A program made the position numbers and the translations under genes. A stretch of 64,000 bases of DNA. Origin: JAIEPM01 sp964546815. Its GTDB lineage: Bacteria; Cyanobacteriota; Vampirovibrionia; Obscuribacterales; Obscuribacteraceae. Positions 42,787 to 52,777 of the stretch are shown in pieces. Numbering within the stretch: position 1 is the stretch's first letter; each line of letters opens with the position of its first letter. The stretch is from NCBI GenBank assembly GCA_964546815.1, contig CAZJLR010000012.1:66889-130888 (forward strand), read 5' to 3'. Under the pieces are notes generated by a model. That model ran no database searches, was not told the DNA's origin, and saw nothing but the letters and a program-made list of their open reading frames with translations.

Positions 42787-45189
42787 TCAACTGAAGTTGA
42801 TTACTGTCACTCCGTCGCCGCCTTCATAGTTTTCACCTGGGCGTGATTTGTTTTTGTAGTTGCACGACTTTAGGAAATCGCGCACTGCAGATTTCATGGC
42901 TCCTGTGCCATGGCCATGAATAACCATCAGTGGTGACAAATGTGCCAGATATGATTCGTCGACAAAGCGCTCGAGCAAAGCAAGTCCTTCATCTACCCGC
43001 TGACCGCGCAAATCGAGCGTGTTGCGGCTGCCTCGCACAAAAACAGGGTCTTCCGGCTGAGAAGACTTGGCTGACTGAACTTTCTTGCTCGCCTGGTTTT
43101 GTTGGGCTCGCGCTTTTGTTTTGAGCGGTGCCGCAGCACTCATCTCTAAATCACTGAGAGGAACTTTCACTTTCATGATGCCTACGCGAACCTGAGCCTT
43201 GCCACCTTCAGCTTCGGGCATAGATTCGATGACACCAATCTGGTTGAGCGAGCGGACCCTAACTGTCTGACCGCTGCGCATTTGCGTTTGCTGCGCTACA
43301 TATTCCTCTGGCTCAAGCCAGTCCAGTTCTTTCTTGATTGACTCGAGTCCTTCTCTAGCTTGCTGCGCTCTGGCAAGCGAAGGGGTCTTTTGCAGATTGG
43401 CTGTGAGTTCAGTTATGAATTTCTTTGCCTGTCGATAATCGTCCTGGAATTGATTTGCTGCCAGGTGTTTAGAGCGGCGGTGTTCTTCTTCCAGGGCTCT
43501 TGTTTTTTCTTTGAGCTCAGTTTCTTGCAGGCTCATCTCTTTCATTTTGAGTTCAAGCTCTTCTTCGCGTTTGCTCAATGCCTGCAATCGTTGCTCGACC
43601 TCATCTACTTTATGTTCGAAGTCTTCCTTCTCCGATTCGAGCGCTTGTTGCGCCTCTTCAACCAGCTCTGGGTCGAGACCCAGTCTGGCCGCAACGACAA
43701 TGGCTTTTGAGCTGCCTGCAACTCCGGCTCGCATTTTATAGGATGGCGCCAGAGTTTTGTCGTTGAATTCCATGCTGGCGTTTCCAAAACCCTTAAAGCT
43801 ATGCGCCAGAGTTTTCAGATCACCATAGTGAGTGCTGCAAATTGTAAGTGCGCCGCATCTATTTAAATGAGACAAAATCACGCGGGCAAGAATGACACCT
43901 TCGCGCGGGTCTGTACCTGCGCCGATTTCGTCTAATAACACAAGACTAGACTTGCCTGCTGTGCGCGTTATCTCAACTATATTGCTCATATGCGAAGAGA
44001 ATGTAGACAAGTTTTGCTCAAGTGATTGCTCGTCACCGATGTCTGCAAAAATTTCAGTAAAAATTGCTGAGGAAGAACCCGCAGCCACAGGCAATAATAA
44101 GCCGGCGCGGAGCATTAGCGCCAGGAGCCCTGCTGTTTTCAGGTAAACTGTTTTGCCACCAGTGTTTGGCCCGGTTATTATCAAGCTTTGCAGCTCGTCA
44201 TTCAATATAATGTCATTTGGAATAACCGAGTCAACGCCGCCATATTGCAAAACCAACAGCGGATGCCGGGCTTGCAATAATCTCAACTCCGGAGTTTTTG
44301 AAACACGCGGTATATTTGCTTGATATTTTCTGGCTAGTCTGGCGCGTGCCGCAATGAAATCGGCTTCGATACACGAGAAGAATGACTGCTCAATATCTTC
44401 AATGCGCTTTGAGGCAGCCAGACTTAATTCCCAGAGCAAGCGGTCTATTTCTCTTTCTATCTCGGCTTCATTTATGCGAATTGTATTTGTCAATTCGACA
44501 ACTGCCATTGGCTCTACGTAAATCGTCAGCCCTGTTGAAGAACTGTCGTGGACAATGCCTTCAATTGAGTGCCGCATGTTTGCCAAAACCGGCAAGACAT
44601 GTCTGCCGTTTCTGATTGTGAAAATCGGCTCCTGCAGACACTTAGAGATGCTTGGCGAATTGATGATTCGTTGAAGTTGATCTCTAATTTGTCCTGAAAT
44701 TCGCTGCACTTCGCGTCTTAGTTTTCGCAAAGTTGGGCTGGCATCATCTCTGATACCACCCGATTCATCGATGACGTTGTCTATTTCAGATACGATTTCA
44801 TCAAAAACAAATACGCGATCTTTTCTTTGCCGTAGCAACGGATATGACTCTACATCTAAGTTGCTGTATGTTATTTTCAGTTTGCGACTCAATTCCAATA
44901 CTTGCTTGAGAGCCAAAAATTCTTTGGCAGCAAGCGAAGCGCCTGCAATCAGTCTTTCAATCTGGCTTTGAATATCTGCTAATTCAGGTTGTACGAGGTC
45001 GAGCCCTTCGTTCAGCAACATCAAAGCTTCGGCGTTTTCCCGCATAAGATGTTCTATATAATCGGCTTCGCTATGCAACTCTAAGTGCAACGCCAGTTCG
45101 CGACTGCAATCGGAAGAGCATTCAACTGCAAGATAGCTCTTGAGCCTTTCCCATTCAAGTGATTTTAGTGTTCGTGCATTTACGTCCAT
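42787..45189 (-). CDS. mutS2: MutS2 family ATPase/endonuclease
   Basis: An 800-residue MutS2. The ATPase domain has Walker A GPNTGGKT (about 340-347), the signature loop near DIGDEQSLEQNLSTFS, and Walker B LVLLDEIGAGTDP. A long Glu/Lys/Gln coiled coil (about 510-610) follows, and the C-terminal 80 residues are a Smr nuclease domain with LDLRGQRV and the HGHGTG loop. MutS2 lacks the mismatch-recognition domain of MutS. It acts on recombination intermediates or, as recently shown in some Firmicutes, on collided ribosomes. Length and domain order are typical. Confidence 0.96.
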   Translation of the reverse strand: MDVNARTLKSLEWERLKSYLAVECSSDCSRELALHLELHSEADYIEHLMRENAEALMLLNEGLDLVQPELADIQSQIERLIAGASLAAKEFLALKQVLELSRKLKITYSNLDVESYPLLRQRKDRVFVFDEIVSEIDNVIDESGGIRDDASPTLRKLRREVQRISGQIRDQLQRIINSPSISKCLQEPIFTIRNGRHVLPVLANMRHSIEGIVHDSSSTGLTIYVEPMAVVELTNTIRINEAEIEREIDRLLWELSLAASKRIEDIEQSFFSCIEADFIAARARLARKYQANIPRVSKTPELRLLQARHPLLVLQYGGVDSVIPNDIILNDELQSLIITGPNTGGKTVYLKTAGLLALMLRAGLLLPVAAGSSSAIFTEIFADIGDEQSLEQNLSTFSSHMSNIVEITRTAGKSSLVLLDEIGAGTDPREGVILARVILSHLNRCGALTICSTHYGDLKTLAHSFKGFGNASMEFNDKTLAPSYKMRAGVAGSSKAIVVAARLGLDPELVEEAQQALESEKEDFEHKVDEVEQRLQALSKREEELELKMKEMSLQETELKEKTRALEEEHRRSKHLAANQFQDDYRQAKKFITELTANLQKTPSLARAQQAREGLESIKKELDWLEPEEYVAQQTQMRSGQTVRVRSLNQIGVIESMPEAEGGKAQVRVGIMKVKVPLSDLEMSAAAPLKTKARAQQNQASKKVQSAKSSQPEDPVFVRGSRNTLDLRGQRVDEGLALLERFVDESYLAHLSPLMVIHGHGTGAMKSAVRDFLKSCNYKNKSRPGENYEGGDGVTVINFS

Positions 45190-45399
45190 GATTAATTAGA
45201 GATCCTGAGTGCTCTAGTCTTATTCATATAATGATGGGCCAATTATTCTGTTGCCTTACTGGGCAAAGCGAATCTGCCGACATGGTGCGCGTGGGTAGAC
45301 GCGACACTATAGCGCAAACTGCGAGTTAGCGGATTGAAAGCGACACAAGCTTAAGCAGCTTTTGCAAAGTTGCTTAGAAACTGAGTTGGAATGCCTTAG

Positions 45400-45726
45400 T
45401 TAACCTATCGGTGTGTCAGCAATCACAGCAGTGACTGTTGGTTCTGCTGCTTGAGCAGGTGCTACTGGTTTAGCTGCAGCCACCACAGGTGTGAGGCTGT
45501 CCATTCCCATTGAGTCCATCAGCTTTTTCAAGCGTACTTTCTGGAGCTCATAAATCTTGTTGTTGCGCTTGTGGACAATTCCAATGCGCTCAAGCTGTTT
45601 GATAGCTTCAAGGTGCTCTGGAGGAACAGTGTTAACCTCAACGCTGCCCCTTTCTGTAAGCCAGCCAATGGTCTGGGAAAGAGAACCTAGTAGTTTGCGT
45701 AGCGGTTGTTCGTAATAAGCTGTCAT
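45400..45726 (-). CDS. Small winged-helix-like protein with Ala/Pro-rich tail
   Basis: A 108-residue protein preceded by a very strong ribosome binding site (GGGAGGT, 9 bases before ATG). The first 70 residues are helical and charged, with spacing that could form a winged helix (around LSQTIGWLTERG and LEAIKQLERIGIVHKRNNKIYEL). The last 35 residues are Ala/Pro/Val-rich. A small DNA-binding regulator is possible but not demonstrated. It lies upstream of mutS2 on the same strand (210-base gap) and is divergent from the gamma-carbonic-anhydrase-like gene. Confidence 0.7.
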   Translation of the reverse strand: MTAYYEQPLRKLLGSLSQTIGWLTERGSVEVNTVPPEHLEAIKQLERIGIVHKRNNKIYELQKVRLKKLMDSMGMDSLTPVVAAAKPVAPAQAAEPTVTAVIADTPIG

Positions 45727-45855
45727 TGCACGTACCTCCCGGCAGGTTTAATTTTAACACCCCTTTGCCCCGGTCGCCTGAGAGAATAGATAGTAGACAG
45801 CCAAAGACCATGGGCTGCACGAACTTATTAGAAAGATTAAATCCGAGGAAGGCAC

Positions 45856-46371
45856 ATGATTTCACCTTTTGAAGGTAAAGAGCCCAAGATTTCCAAGAGT
45901 GCTTACATCGCTCCAGGAGTTGTCATTATTGGTGATGCCACTATATCTAATGATGCGAGTGTCTGGTTTCAAAGTGTGGTCAGGGCTGATATCAATGCGA
46001 TATCCATTGGTGAGAAAAGCAATATTCAAGATGGCTGCTTGCTCCACGTGACCAAAAAGCACAAGTTGACGGTTGGAGAGCGCGTAACTGTGGGGCATGG
46101 TGTCATTCTTCATGCTTGTGACATAGGAGACGATTGTCTAATCGCAATGGGGGCAATCGTTTTGGATGGCGCTGTTGTCGAAAGCGGATGCATCGTGGGT
46201 GCCGGAGCCCTTGTCCCGCCCGGCATGGTGGTCAAATCAGGCAGTCTTGTGCTTGGGTCTCCTGCCAAAGTCATCCGTCACCTCAGCGATGACGACAAAG
46301 AACGAATCAGCCACGGCTGGCAAAACTATGTCGACTATGCCAATCGATTTCGCGCCGAGATTAAATATTAA
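45856..46371 (+). CDS. yrdA: Gamma-carbonic anhydrase-like protein (left-handed beta-helix)
   Basis: A 171-residue hexapeptide-repeat protein of the YrdA/CaiE/PaaY group. The three zinc ligands of gamma-class carbonic anhydrases are present as His64 (CLLHV), His81 and His86 (VGHGVILHAC), and repeated [LIV]-G-x-x-x-x turns span residues 15-140. AGGAAGG lies about 4 bases before the ATG. Members bind zinc or iron as trimers; some hydrate CO2 while others act as acyl-transferase-like or thioesterase proteins, so the exact reaction is uncertain. Confidence 0.9.
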   Translation: MISPFEGKEPKISKSAYIAPGVVIIGDATISNDASVWFQSVVRADINAISIGEKSNIQDGCLLHVTKKHKLTVGERVTVGHGVILHACDIGDDCLIAMGAIVLDGAVVESGCIVGAGALVPPGMVVKSGSLVLGSPAKVIRHLSDDDKERISHGWQNYVDYANRFRAEIKY

Positions 46372-46472
46372 CTAAATCACAGAATTTAGCTTTGAGTACG
46401 TGTTTCCACCGGTAAAAACAAATCTGCTCTTGGATATATTCAAAGCGGGTAGAGCTCCGGAGATCGTATTCG

Positions 46473-47456
46473 ATGCCCGATCGGGCCGCAGAATTTCCCA
46501 TACAAGCAGTGGAACGCGTAAGCGACCCTGCGCAGCCTTGGAAATTCTCGGCAGACTGGTTGAAAAATCCTTCTCAGATGGCGGCACCAGACCGCGCCAC
46601 AAACAAGGGAGAAATAGCTCTTCCAACCGTTCACCTCAACAACGACGCACTGAATGTCAAAGACAATTACAGTGTTGATTCGCCAGTCGCGCAAGTATAT
46701 TTGAAAAACAAAGCTGCCATTGTACGCATAAACACCTTAGATAAGCGTCCAGACGGCTCTGTTGGTACATCCACTGGAAGTGGTTCTATAGTCGATTCGA
46801 GTGGCATCATTTCCACTGGATATCATGTTGTTAAAGACGCAAACTCGATGCGCATACAGGTAGATAACGGCAAGGTATACGAGGCAAAAATTCTTGCTGT
46901 AGATCCATCTAAAGATCAAGCTTTGCTGCAAATTCAACGCAATAATAATGCTCAAGAGTTTCCTACAGTTGTTTTGGCAAGCGATAGCAAAATTGTGACG
47001 CCTTCGGAAAAACTGGTGGCACTCGGGTTTCCTTTAAATGAGGAAAATTTGCATGTGTCACGACTTGCTGCAGAGAAGCGATATAAAATTGGCGAGCTGC
47101 CGATTACCGGAGGTTTGCTGCCAGGCGAAGATCCTAAACGCGAAGTGATCCGCAGCGAAGGTCCCGTTATGAAAGGCAATTCCGGTGGTCCTGCCTTTGA
47201 CGAAAATACGGGCGAGCAAATCGGCACTGTAAACTTAAAAGACGGCGGTAGCACTTATATAACTCCAATTGAAGACTTGCGTGCTTTCATTGCTAGCACA
47301 AAGGCAAAGTATGGTTTTCCGAATGTCCCCGAGAAGATTCCAGCAACAACCGCAACTACAATCGGTAACAAGCCTTATTCGTCGCATTTCTCAAGCCCCT
47401 TTGGTAATTCAACCGGTACCGGCTGGCAAAATTTAGATAAAGTCCTGCAAAAATAA
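46473..47456 (+). CDS. HtrA/DegP-like trypsin-fold serine protease without signal peptide or PDZ domain
   Basis: A 327-residue protein. Residues about 70-285 form a chymotrypsin/HtrA fold with the catalytic triad His118 (STGYHVV), Asp148 (DPSKDQALL) and Ser237 (KGNSGGPA). The usual HtrA C-terminal PDZ domain is absent; after the protease there are only about 50 Pro/Thr/Ser-rich residues. The N-terminal 65 residues are polar with no hydrophobic signal, unlike periplasmic HtrA. The start at ATG 46473 has GGAG about 12 bases upstream. Six bases separate it from the FAD-oxidase gene, so the two are almost certainly co-transcribed. Confidence 0.87.
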   Translation: MPDRAAEFPIQAVERVSDPAQPWKFSADWLKNPSQMAAPDRATNKGEIALPTVHLNNDALNVKDNYSVDSPVAQVYLKNKAAIVRINTLDKRPDGSVGTSTGSGSIVDSSGIISTGYHVVKDANSMRIQVDNGKVYEAKILAVDPSKDQALLQIQRNNNAQEFPTVVLASDSKIVTPSEKLVALGFPLNEENLHVSRLAAEKRYKIGELPITGGLLPGEDPKREVIRSEGPVMKGNSGGPAFDENTGEQIGTVNLKDGGSTYITPIEDLRAFIASTKAKYGFPNVPEKIPATTATTIGNKPYSSHFSSPFGNSTGTGWQNLDKVLQK

Positions 47457-47462
47457 AACCAA

Positions 47463-48860
47463 GTGACAGTTGACGGCCAATCATTTGAAAAATCTGTGAG
47501 CCATCCAATCAAATGGGTTCATGCAAATTTGTCTGGCTGGGGGCGCTTTCCTGTGCTTAAGGCTGAATATGCCAGCCCAGTCAATTTTGATACCATTCAA
47601 AACTGTGTCGCTGAGAAAAGCAATTCGAGCCTGCTTGCCAGGGGATCAGGACTCAGCTATGGTGATGCGTCTATCAGCAAAAGCTCACGCATAATTTGTA
47701 CTGAAAAGTTCAGACGTATTCTGTTCTTTGATCATGAAAGCGGCATATTGCGCTGTGAATCAGGATTGACATTCGCTGATCTCATGAACGTTTGCCTACC
47801 ACAGGGCTGCTTTCCTCCTGTCAGCCCTGGCACCAAACATGTCACCATGGGCGGTGCTCTTGCTGCCGACATTCACGGTAAAAATCATCACAGCCAGGGT
47901 TCTTTTATTGAACATGTCCGATCATTCAAAATCATTTCTGCAAGTTCAGAGCTTTTAAATTGCTCGCGCACCGAAAATACTGATTTGTTTTGGGCTAGCG
48001 CCGGCGGCATGGGCTTGACTGGCATTATTGCTGAGCTTGAGCTCTCGCTGAAGAAAGTGCCAGGAACTCTGATGAAAGTCAAAAAGATTCGCTGTTGCAA
48101 TCTTTCAGAAACCTTTCAAATGATTGAACGACATGACAATGATTATGAATATAGTGTCGCCTGGATTGATTGTTTAGCCACGTCGAAAAATCTTGGACGC
48201 AGCATCCTTATACTGGGCCGGCACGCAAGTGAATCAGAAAATAAGCTTGGGTCTGCTGCTGTTACCTTCAATCCCAATCGCAAAGCGATTGCGGTGCCTC
48301 TCGATATGCCTTCCTCTCTGCTAAATCGATATTCAATCTCAGCTTTTAACAGTCTTTACTATCAACTGAGTGCAGCAGACGGTGAAGAGCATAATTCCGG
48401 AATAGAGGAATATTTCTATCCTTTAGATGCAATATCAAATTGGAATCGACTGTATGGAAAGTCCGGCTTCATTCAATATCAATGCGTTTTGCCTCTTGAA
48501 ACGAGCAGGCAGGGCATCGAAGAGATTTTAGCTCTATCTGCCCTGAGAGGACGCAGCTCCTTTCTTGCAGTACTGAAGAAATTTAGAGACGGGCACGGAT
48601 TGCTTTCGTTTCCTATAGCAGGCTATACTCTTACGCTCGACATGCCGGTGAAGACTGGCTTGTTCGAGTTTACCGCAGAGCTAGATAGCTTGTTAATAAA
48701 ACACGGTGGACGTGTATATTTGGCGAAAGATGCTTGTGTTTCTGCAGAGTCTTTTCGCATAATGTATGAACAACTGGAAAAATGGCTTTCAATAAAGCGT
48801 GCGATTGACCCGCATAATCGTTTTAATTCGGCTCAGTCTCAACGACTGAAGCTTTACTAG
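47463..48860 (+). CDS. FAD-linked oxidoreductase, DprE1-like (FAD_binding_4 family)
   Basis: A 465-residue flavoprotein. The N-terminal FAD-binding part has ARGSGLSYGDAS (about 59-70) and VTMGGALAADIHGKNHH (about 128-144). The IHGKNHH stretch is characteristic of DprE1, the decaprenylphosphoryl-ribose 2'-epimerase oxidase, and its relatives. The C-terminal part matches the substrate-cap region in length. GTG 47463 is the start, 6 bases after the protease stop. DprE1 normally works with the reductase DprE2, which is not adjacent here, so a different sugar or alcohol substrate is possible. Confidence 0.85.
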   Translation: MTVDGQSFEKSVSHPIKWVHANLSGWGRFPVLKAEYASPVNFDTIQNCVAEKSNSSLLARGSGLSYGDASISKSSRIICTEKFRRILFFDHESGILRCESGLTFADLMNVCLPQGCFPPVSPGTKHVTMGGALAADIHGKNHHSQGSFIEHVRSFKIISASSELLNCSRTENTDLFWASAGGMGLTGIIAELELSLKKVPGTLMKVKKIRCCNLSETFQMIERHDNDYEYSVAWIDCLATSKNLGRSILILGRHASESENKLGSAAVTFNPNRKAIAVPLDMPSSLLNRYSISAFNSLYYQLSAADGEEHNSGIEEYFYPLDAISNWNRLYGKSGFIQYQCVLPLETSRQGIEEILALSALRGRSSFLAVLKKFRDGHGLLSFPIAGYTLTLDMPVKTGLFEFTAELDSLLIKHGGRVYLAKDACVSAESFRIMYEQLEKWLSIKRAIDPHNRFNSAQSQRLKLY

Positions 48861-48915
48861 ACTAATCCTCAAGAGACTTCCTGAGCTGCTATGCTTTATT
48901 TATTCGGAGTGAATA

Positions 48916-51900
48916 ATGGCGACTAGTCTGAGCATCTTCCACAAAGGGCTCATATTAATTCTCAGCCCAATTCTATTGGAAGCTGGCATAGTTGTCGCGC
49001 TCAATGATGTCATTGCCAAAGTTGAAAAGCAACAGGTAATTGAGTCTCGCTATCGTGAATCGACACAGAGCGTAAACAGGCTAGGCACACTAAGCTTCGA
49101 GGCTTGTATGATGCTGTTTGCCATGGGAATGCCCGGCAATGACGTTACGCGTGACGTATTTGAAGCGAAAATAGCACAAATAGACGAGCAGACTCACAAG
49201 GTTGATAAACTTATGAGTCAAGACCCAGTTCTTCGCCCCATTTTTGACGATGTGGTGAAAGCAAATTACAAAATAACGCATCTAATAGAGTCTCTAGCTG
49301 ACACTGTTAGTGGTGGCTCTCAAACCGAACTTATGGTTGAGCTAGACCAGACCATTACGAAAATTAGTGCTTTGTTGGAGGATACCAATAGCAATGTTCA
49401 TCGCTTTGTTGAGCAAACCGATATTCGCATAAATGAGAGTCGTCAAAAAATAAGCGCATTGCGCAGTCAGCATTCAGCTATTTTGCTCTTTGCTTTGATT
49501 TCGAATTTGGCACTTGCAATTTCGCTGATGACTTACTTCAGCAAATCAATCATAAAGAGGCTCGCTCAAATTCGCAAAAATACTGAGTTGCTTCGCAAAG
49601 GAGAAAGCCTGAGTCCTGCTCTCGACGGCAGTGATGAAATCGCTGTGCTAGATCAATCTTTTCATGCGATGCAATCTGCATTGAATAATGCCAGACGCAA
49701 AGAAGAATTGTTCTTCGAAAATGCCGCTGATGTGATTTTTGTACTTAACAGCGAAAATGAGTTTGTAAAAGTCAACCCCGCGGCACAGGTAAACTGGGGC
49801 ATTTTGTCCAATTTTCTAATAGGTCAAAATATTGATACGGTGCTTTGTCTTGAAGACAAAGCTCTAGCTTTGGAAAATTTTTCACTCTCACGAAAGACAG
49901 GAAAATCAGTTGCTTTCGAAAGTCGAGTACGCAAGCCAGATGGCAGTCTTGTTGAGTCACAGTGGTCAGCCTTTTACGAACCTTTTCAAAAGCTTTTGTA
50001 TTGCGTAGTTCATGATGTAAGCCAGCAAAAGGAGCTTGAAAGATCTCGGCAGAGATACATCTCGATTGTTGGTCGCGATTTGAAAAAGCCAATAACATCA
50101 ATTGCTGAGTCTTTTCAGGCTGTGCAAAATGTGGAAGGCTTGACTCCAAAGGCCGCAAGTAAAGCTGCGGTTATGAACAGTAATTTGCAACGTTTATTGG
50201 CTCTGGTAAACGAGCTGTCTGAGCGAAAGTCGTTTGATTTATCTACTGATGTTCTCAATATTACTGAAATAGACCTGCCAGTGCTTGTAGATAAAGCCGT
50301 AATTGATGTCGACGGAATTGCCAGGGGCAAGCAGATAAAGGTGCTAGCACAAGTAAGCAAACTAGAGATTCAAGGTGATGCTGACAGGCTTATGCAAGTT
50401 CTGGTCAATCTTCTTTCCAATGCGATTAAGTTTTCTCCTGAAGGCGCTGACGTGCTAGTTAGCGCTTTAGATAAGGGCGAATTTGTAGAGCTAGAGGTTC
50501 TTGATGCCGGACGCGGTGTACCTGATGACAAACGCGAAGCTATTTTTGAAAAATTCAAGCAAGTGGAAGATAGCGATGCAAAAAGAAATGTCGGCACTGG
50601 CTTGGGTCTTCCCATTTGCAAACAAATTGTAGAACAACACCTTGGTGCTATTGGCGTAAGGTCGCGGACACCTCAAGGTAGTATTTTTTGGATTAGATTA
50701 GCCAAAAAGCTTTCAAGTCAAAATTTAGTATATTCAAAAACAAATGCTAGTGATCTGAGTTTGTCCGCAATCCCAACTGCGCCGACCACCGTCCCTTCAG
50801 CGACCCCGGCACCAAAAATCAGTCGCATGCGTAATCTGTCACTTTTCCAAAAGGGTTTGATTCTCGTTGGCATTCCCCTTGTATTTGAACTTGTTTTTGT
50901 TGGCATTTTGACAAACTTGTTTGTGCAATCAGAAGCATTAGCAGTGACAGATTTGCGTGAACGAAGAATTGCAAATGCAGCAAACGATTTGACATTTTGT
51001 TATCGCGACATCGCAAATTCGCTTCTCTTGCCGGCAAAGCCAGGTGGAGACCAGTCCTTTGATGAGAACATCAAGAAAACAAACGTTGTTGCCGACCGCC
51101 TGCGAAAACTTTTGAAGGGTGACAAAAAACGCCTGGAGCAACTGCAATCGATTGTTATACACATCCACAGTTGCAACGATATTTTGATCCGCTCGCATAA
51201 GAATAAGCGTCGATATGATATGGGTCTGCCAGGTCCAAATCAATTCCTGAAAGTGGGACTAACTCTGCGCTTTATGATGCCTCTGGGTCAGCTGGAAAAG
51301 CAATTGCAAAATTTAGTATCCGACTCAAGCAAACGGCAGTCGCTTAACCCGAGCAAACAAAAGAACTTGCGGACTTTGCAATCAAATATGCTTGTGCTTG
51401 GAATGCTCCTAAATATAGTAATTGGCTTAGGCCTGGCCCGGCTGTTTTCAAATGATATTAGAAAGCGACTTGAGTTTGTTGCTGCCAATACGCGCTTGCT
51501 GGCAAACGAAGAAGAGTTGCCTCCGCCACTTGGAGGTAAAGATGAAATTGCCGTGCTCGATTCAAGCTTCCACTCTGCGGCAGAAGAACTGGCTGCGGCC
51601 AGGAAGCGAGAGCGAACATTATTTGATAATTCAAATGACGTCATTTGCTCTTTTGATGAAAATGCAAAACTTACTACTGTTAATCCTGCGGCTTCCAAGC
51701 TGTGGGGCTACACCAAAGACGAGCTACTTAGCTCTAATTTTTTCGACTATGTTCCAGTTGAAGACAGAGAGTCTACAAAAAAACGTCTGCTTAATGAAAG
51801 CTCGTCGGTCTTACCACTGAGTTTTGAAGCAACAATAGTCAAGAAAAATGGCGATTTATCTTATGTTCAATGGAGTGCAAAAAGAGCTGCCGGCTCAAAA

Positions 51901-52644
51901 GAAATTTTCTGCATGGCACATGATATTTCAAAACGCAAAGAAGCCGACCGCCTAAGGAATGAGTTTCTATCAATGGTAAGCCATGATTTAAGAACTCCTC
52001 TTTCTGCCATTTTAGTTACATCTACCATGCTATGTGAGGGTGCTTACGGTGAAACACCGCCTGCGGCCGCTCAAAAGCTTTCGTCTGTAATTAGCGATGT
52101 AAACCGCCTTCTTGAGCTTATTGGCGATTTGCTCGACATTGAAAAAATGGAAGCCGGTATGATGGCCCTTACGATTGAAAGAGTTGAATTGCGAGGCGTT
52201 TTGGAAGATGCAGCAAAAAATTGCAGCACTATGCTGGACGCGAAAAATATCTCTCTGGAAATAGACGTTGATGAAGGCTTGTTGGAGGTGGATAGAGATC
52301 GTTTTGTGCAGGCACTTTCCAATTTGTTGAGCAACTCTATAGATCGTTCTAGCAGCGGAAAACAGATTGAAGTACTTGCTAAAAAGACAGCCGATTCATA
52401 CCAGATAGTTATTCGCGATGAGTCATTCATTCTAGACGTAGAAACCCGTGAGAATGTTTTTGACCGTTTTTCAATCGGTTCTGAGTCTAGATCAAGTGCT
52501 ATGTCTAGTCTGGCAGTACCTCTAAGCAAAAGCATAATCAGCGCCCATGGTGGCACCGTGAGGCTGAATGCTGATGAATCACAGGGAAATGAGTTTGTAA
52601 TTCAACTTCCCTTATTACAATCTGCTCTTATCTCGGCTGTTTAG
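48916..52644 (+). CDS. Tandem-duplicated hybrid of two sensor histidine kinases with complementary active-site losses
   Basis: Each half has an N-terminal membrane anchor (MATSLSIFHKGLILI and, from Met638, MRNLSLFQKGLILVG), a sensor loop, a second membrane segment, a HAMP-like linker (DEIAVLDQSFH and DEIAVLDSSFH), a PAS domain, a HisKA region and a HATPase domain. In half 1 the H-box reads SIVGRDLKKP, with Arg387 where the phospho-acceptor His should be, but the ATPase keeps the N box, DAGRG (530-534) and GTGLGL (560-565). In half 2 the H-box SMVSHDLRTP keeps His1023, but the G1 box is reduced to RDESF (1167-1171) and the G2 box to a Ser-rich stretch without its glycines. The two halves may cooperate as one working kinase. 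No response regulator gene is adjacent. Function otherwise unknown. Confidence 0.9.
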   Translation: MATSLSIFHKGLILILSPILLEAGIVVALNDVIAKVEKQQVIESRYRESTQSVNRLGTLSFEACMMLFAMGMPGNDVTRDVFEAKIAQIDEQTHKVDKLMSQDPVLRPIFDDVVKANYKITHLIESLADTVSGGSQTELMVELDQTITKISALLEDTNSNVHRFVEQTDIRINESRQKISALRSQHSAILLFALISNLALAISLMTYFSKSIIKRLAQIRKNTELLRKGESLSPALDGSDEIAVLDQSFHAMQSALNNARRKEELFFENAADVIFVLNSENEFVKVNPAAQVNWGILSNFLIGQNIDTVLCLEDKALALENFSLSRKTGKSVAFESRVRKPDGSLVESQWSAFYEPFQKLLYCVVHDVSQQKELERSRQRYISIVGRDLKKPITSIAESFQAVQNVEGLTPKAASKAAVMNSNLQRLLALVNELSERKSFDLSTDVLNITEIDLPVLVDKAVIDVDGIARGKQIKVLAQVSKLEIQGDADRLMQVLVNLLSNAIKFSPEGADVLVSALDKGEFVELEVLDAGRGVPDDKREAIFEKFKQVEDSDAKRNVGTGLGLPICKQIVEQHLGAIGVRSRTPQGSIFWIRLAKKLSSQNLVYSKTNASDLSLSAIPTAPTTVPSATPAPKISRMRNLSLFQKGLILVGIPLVFELVFVGILTNLFVQSEALAVTDLRERRIANAANDLTFCYRDIANSLLLPAKPGGDQSFDENIKKTNVVADRLRKLLKGDKKRLEQLQSIVIHIHSCNDILIRSHKNKRRYDMGLPGPNQFLKVGLTLRFMMPLGQLEKQLQNLVSDSSKRQSLNPSKQKNLRTLQSNMLVLGMLLNIVIGLGLARLFSNDIRKRLEFVAANTRLLANEEELPPPLGGKDEIAVLDSSFHSAAEELAAARKRERTLFDNSNDVICSFDENAKLTTVNPAASKLWGYTKDELLSSNFFDYVPVEDRESTKKRLLNESSSVLPLSFEATIVKKNGDLSYVQWSAKRAAGSKEIFCMAHDISKRKEADRLRNEFLSMVSHDLRTPLSAILVTSTMLCEGAYGETPPAAAQKLSSVISDVNRLLELIGDLLDIEKMEAGMMALTIERVELRGVLEDAAKNCSTMLDAKNISLEIDVDEGLLEVDRDRFVQALSNLLSNSIDRSSSGKQIEVLAKKTADSYQIVIRDESFILDVETRENVFDRFSIGSESRSSAMSSLAVPLSKSIISAHGGTVRLNADESQGNEFVIQLPLLQSALISAV

Positions 52645-52771
52645 TTTGCGCTGCTAATCAAATCTTACGAGTTCAGCATTATCTCTTTAGATTTACCCCG
52701 ATTTATTTGCCTATGAGAATAAATTTGGATTGAGACGAGTTGTTTCTATCATTCTTGTCTACTATTGGATA

Positions 52772-52777
52772 TATAAT
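52772..52777 (+). promoter_or_regulatory. Possible -10 element before the DUF1254 gene
   Basis: A perfect TATAAT lies 131 bases before the start codon in an AT-rich stretch, but no good -35 hexamer is seen at the expected distance. Confidence 0.3.
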
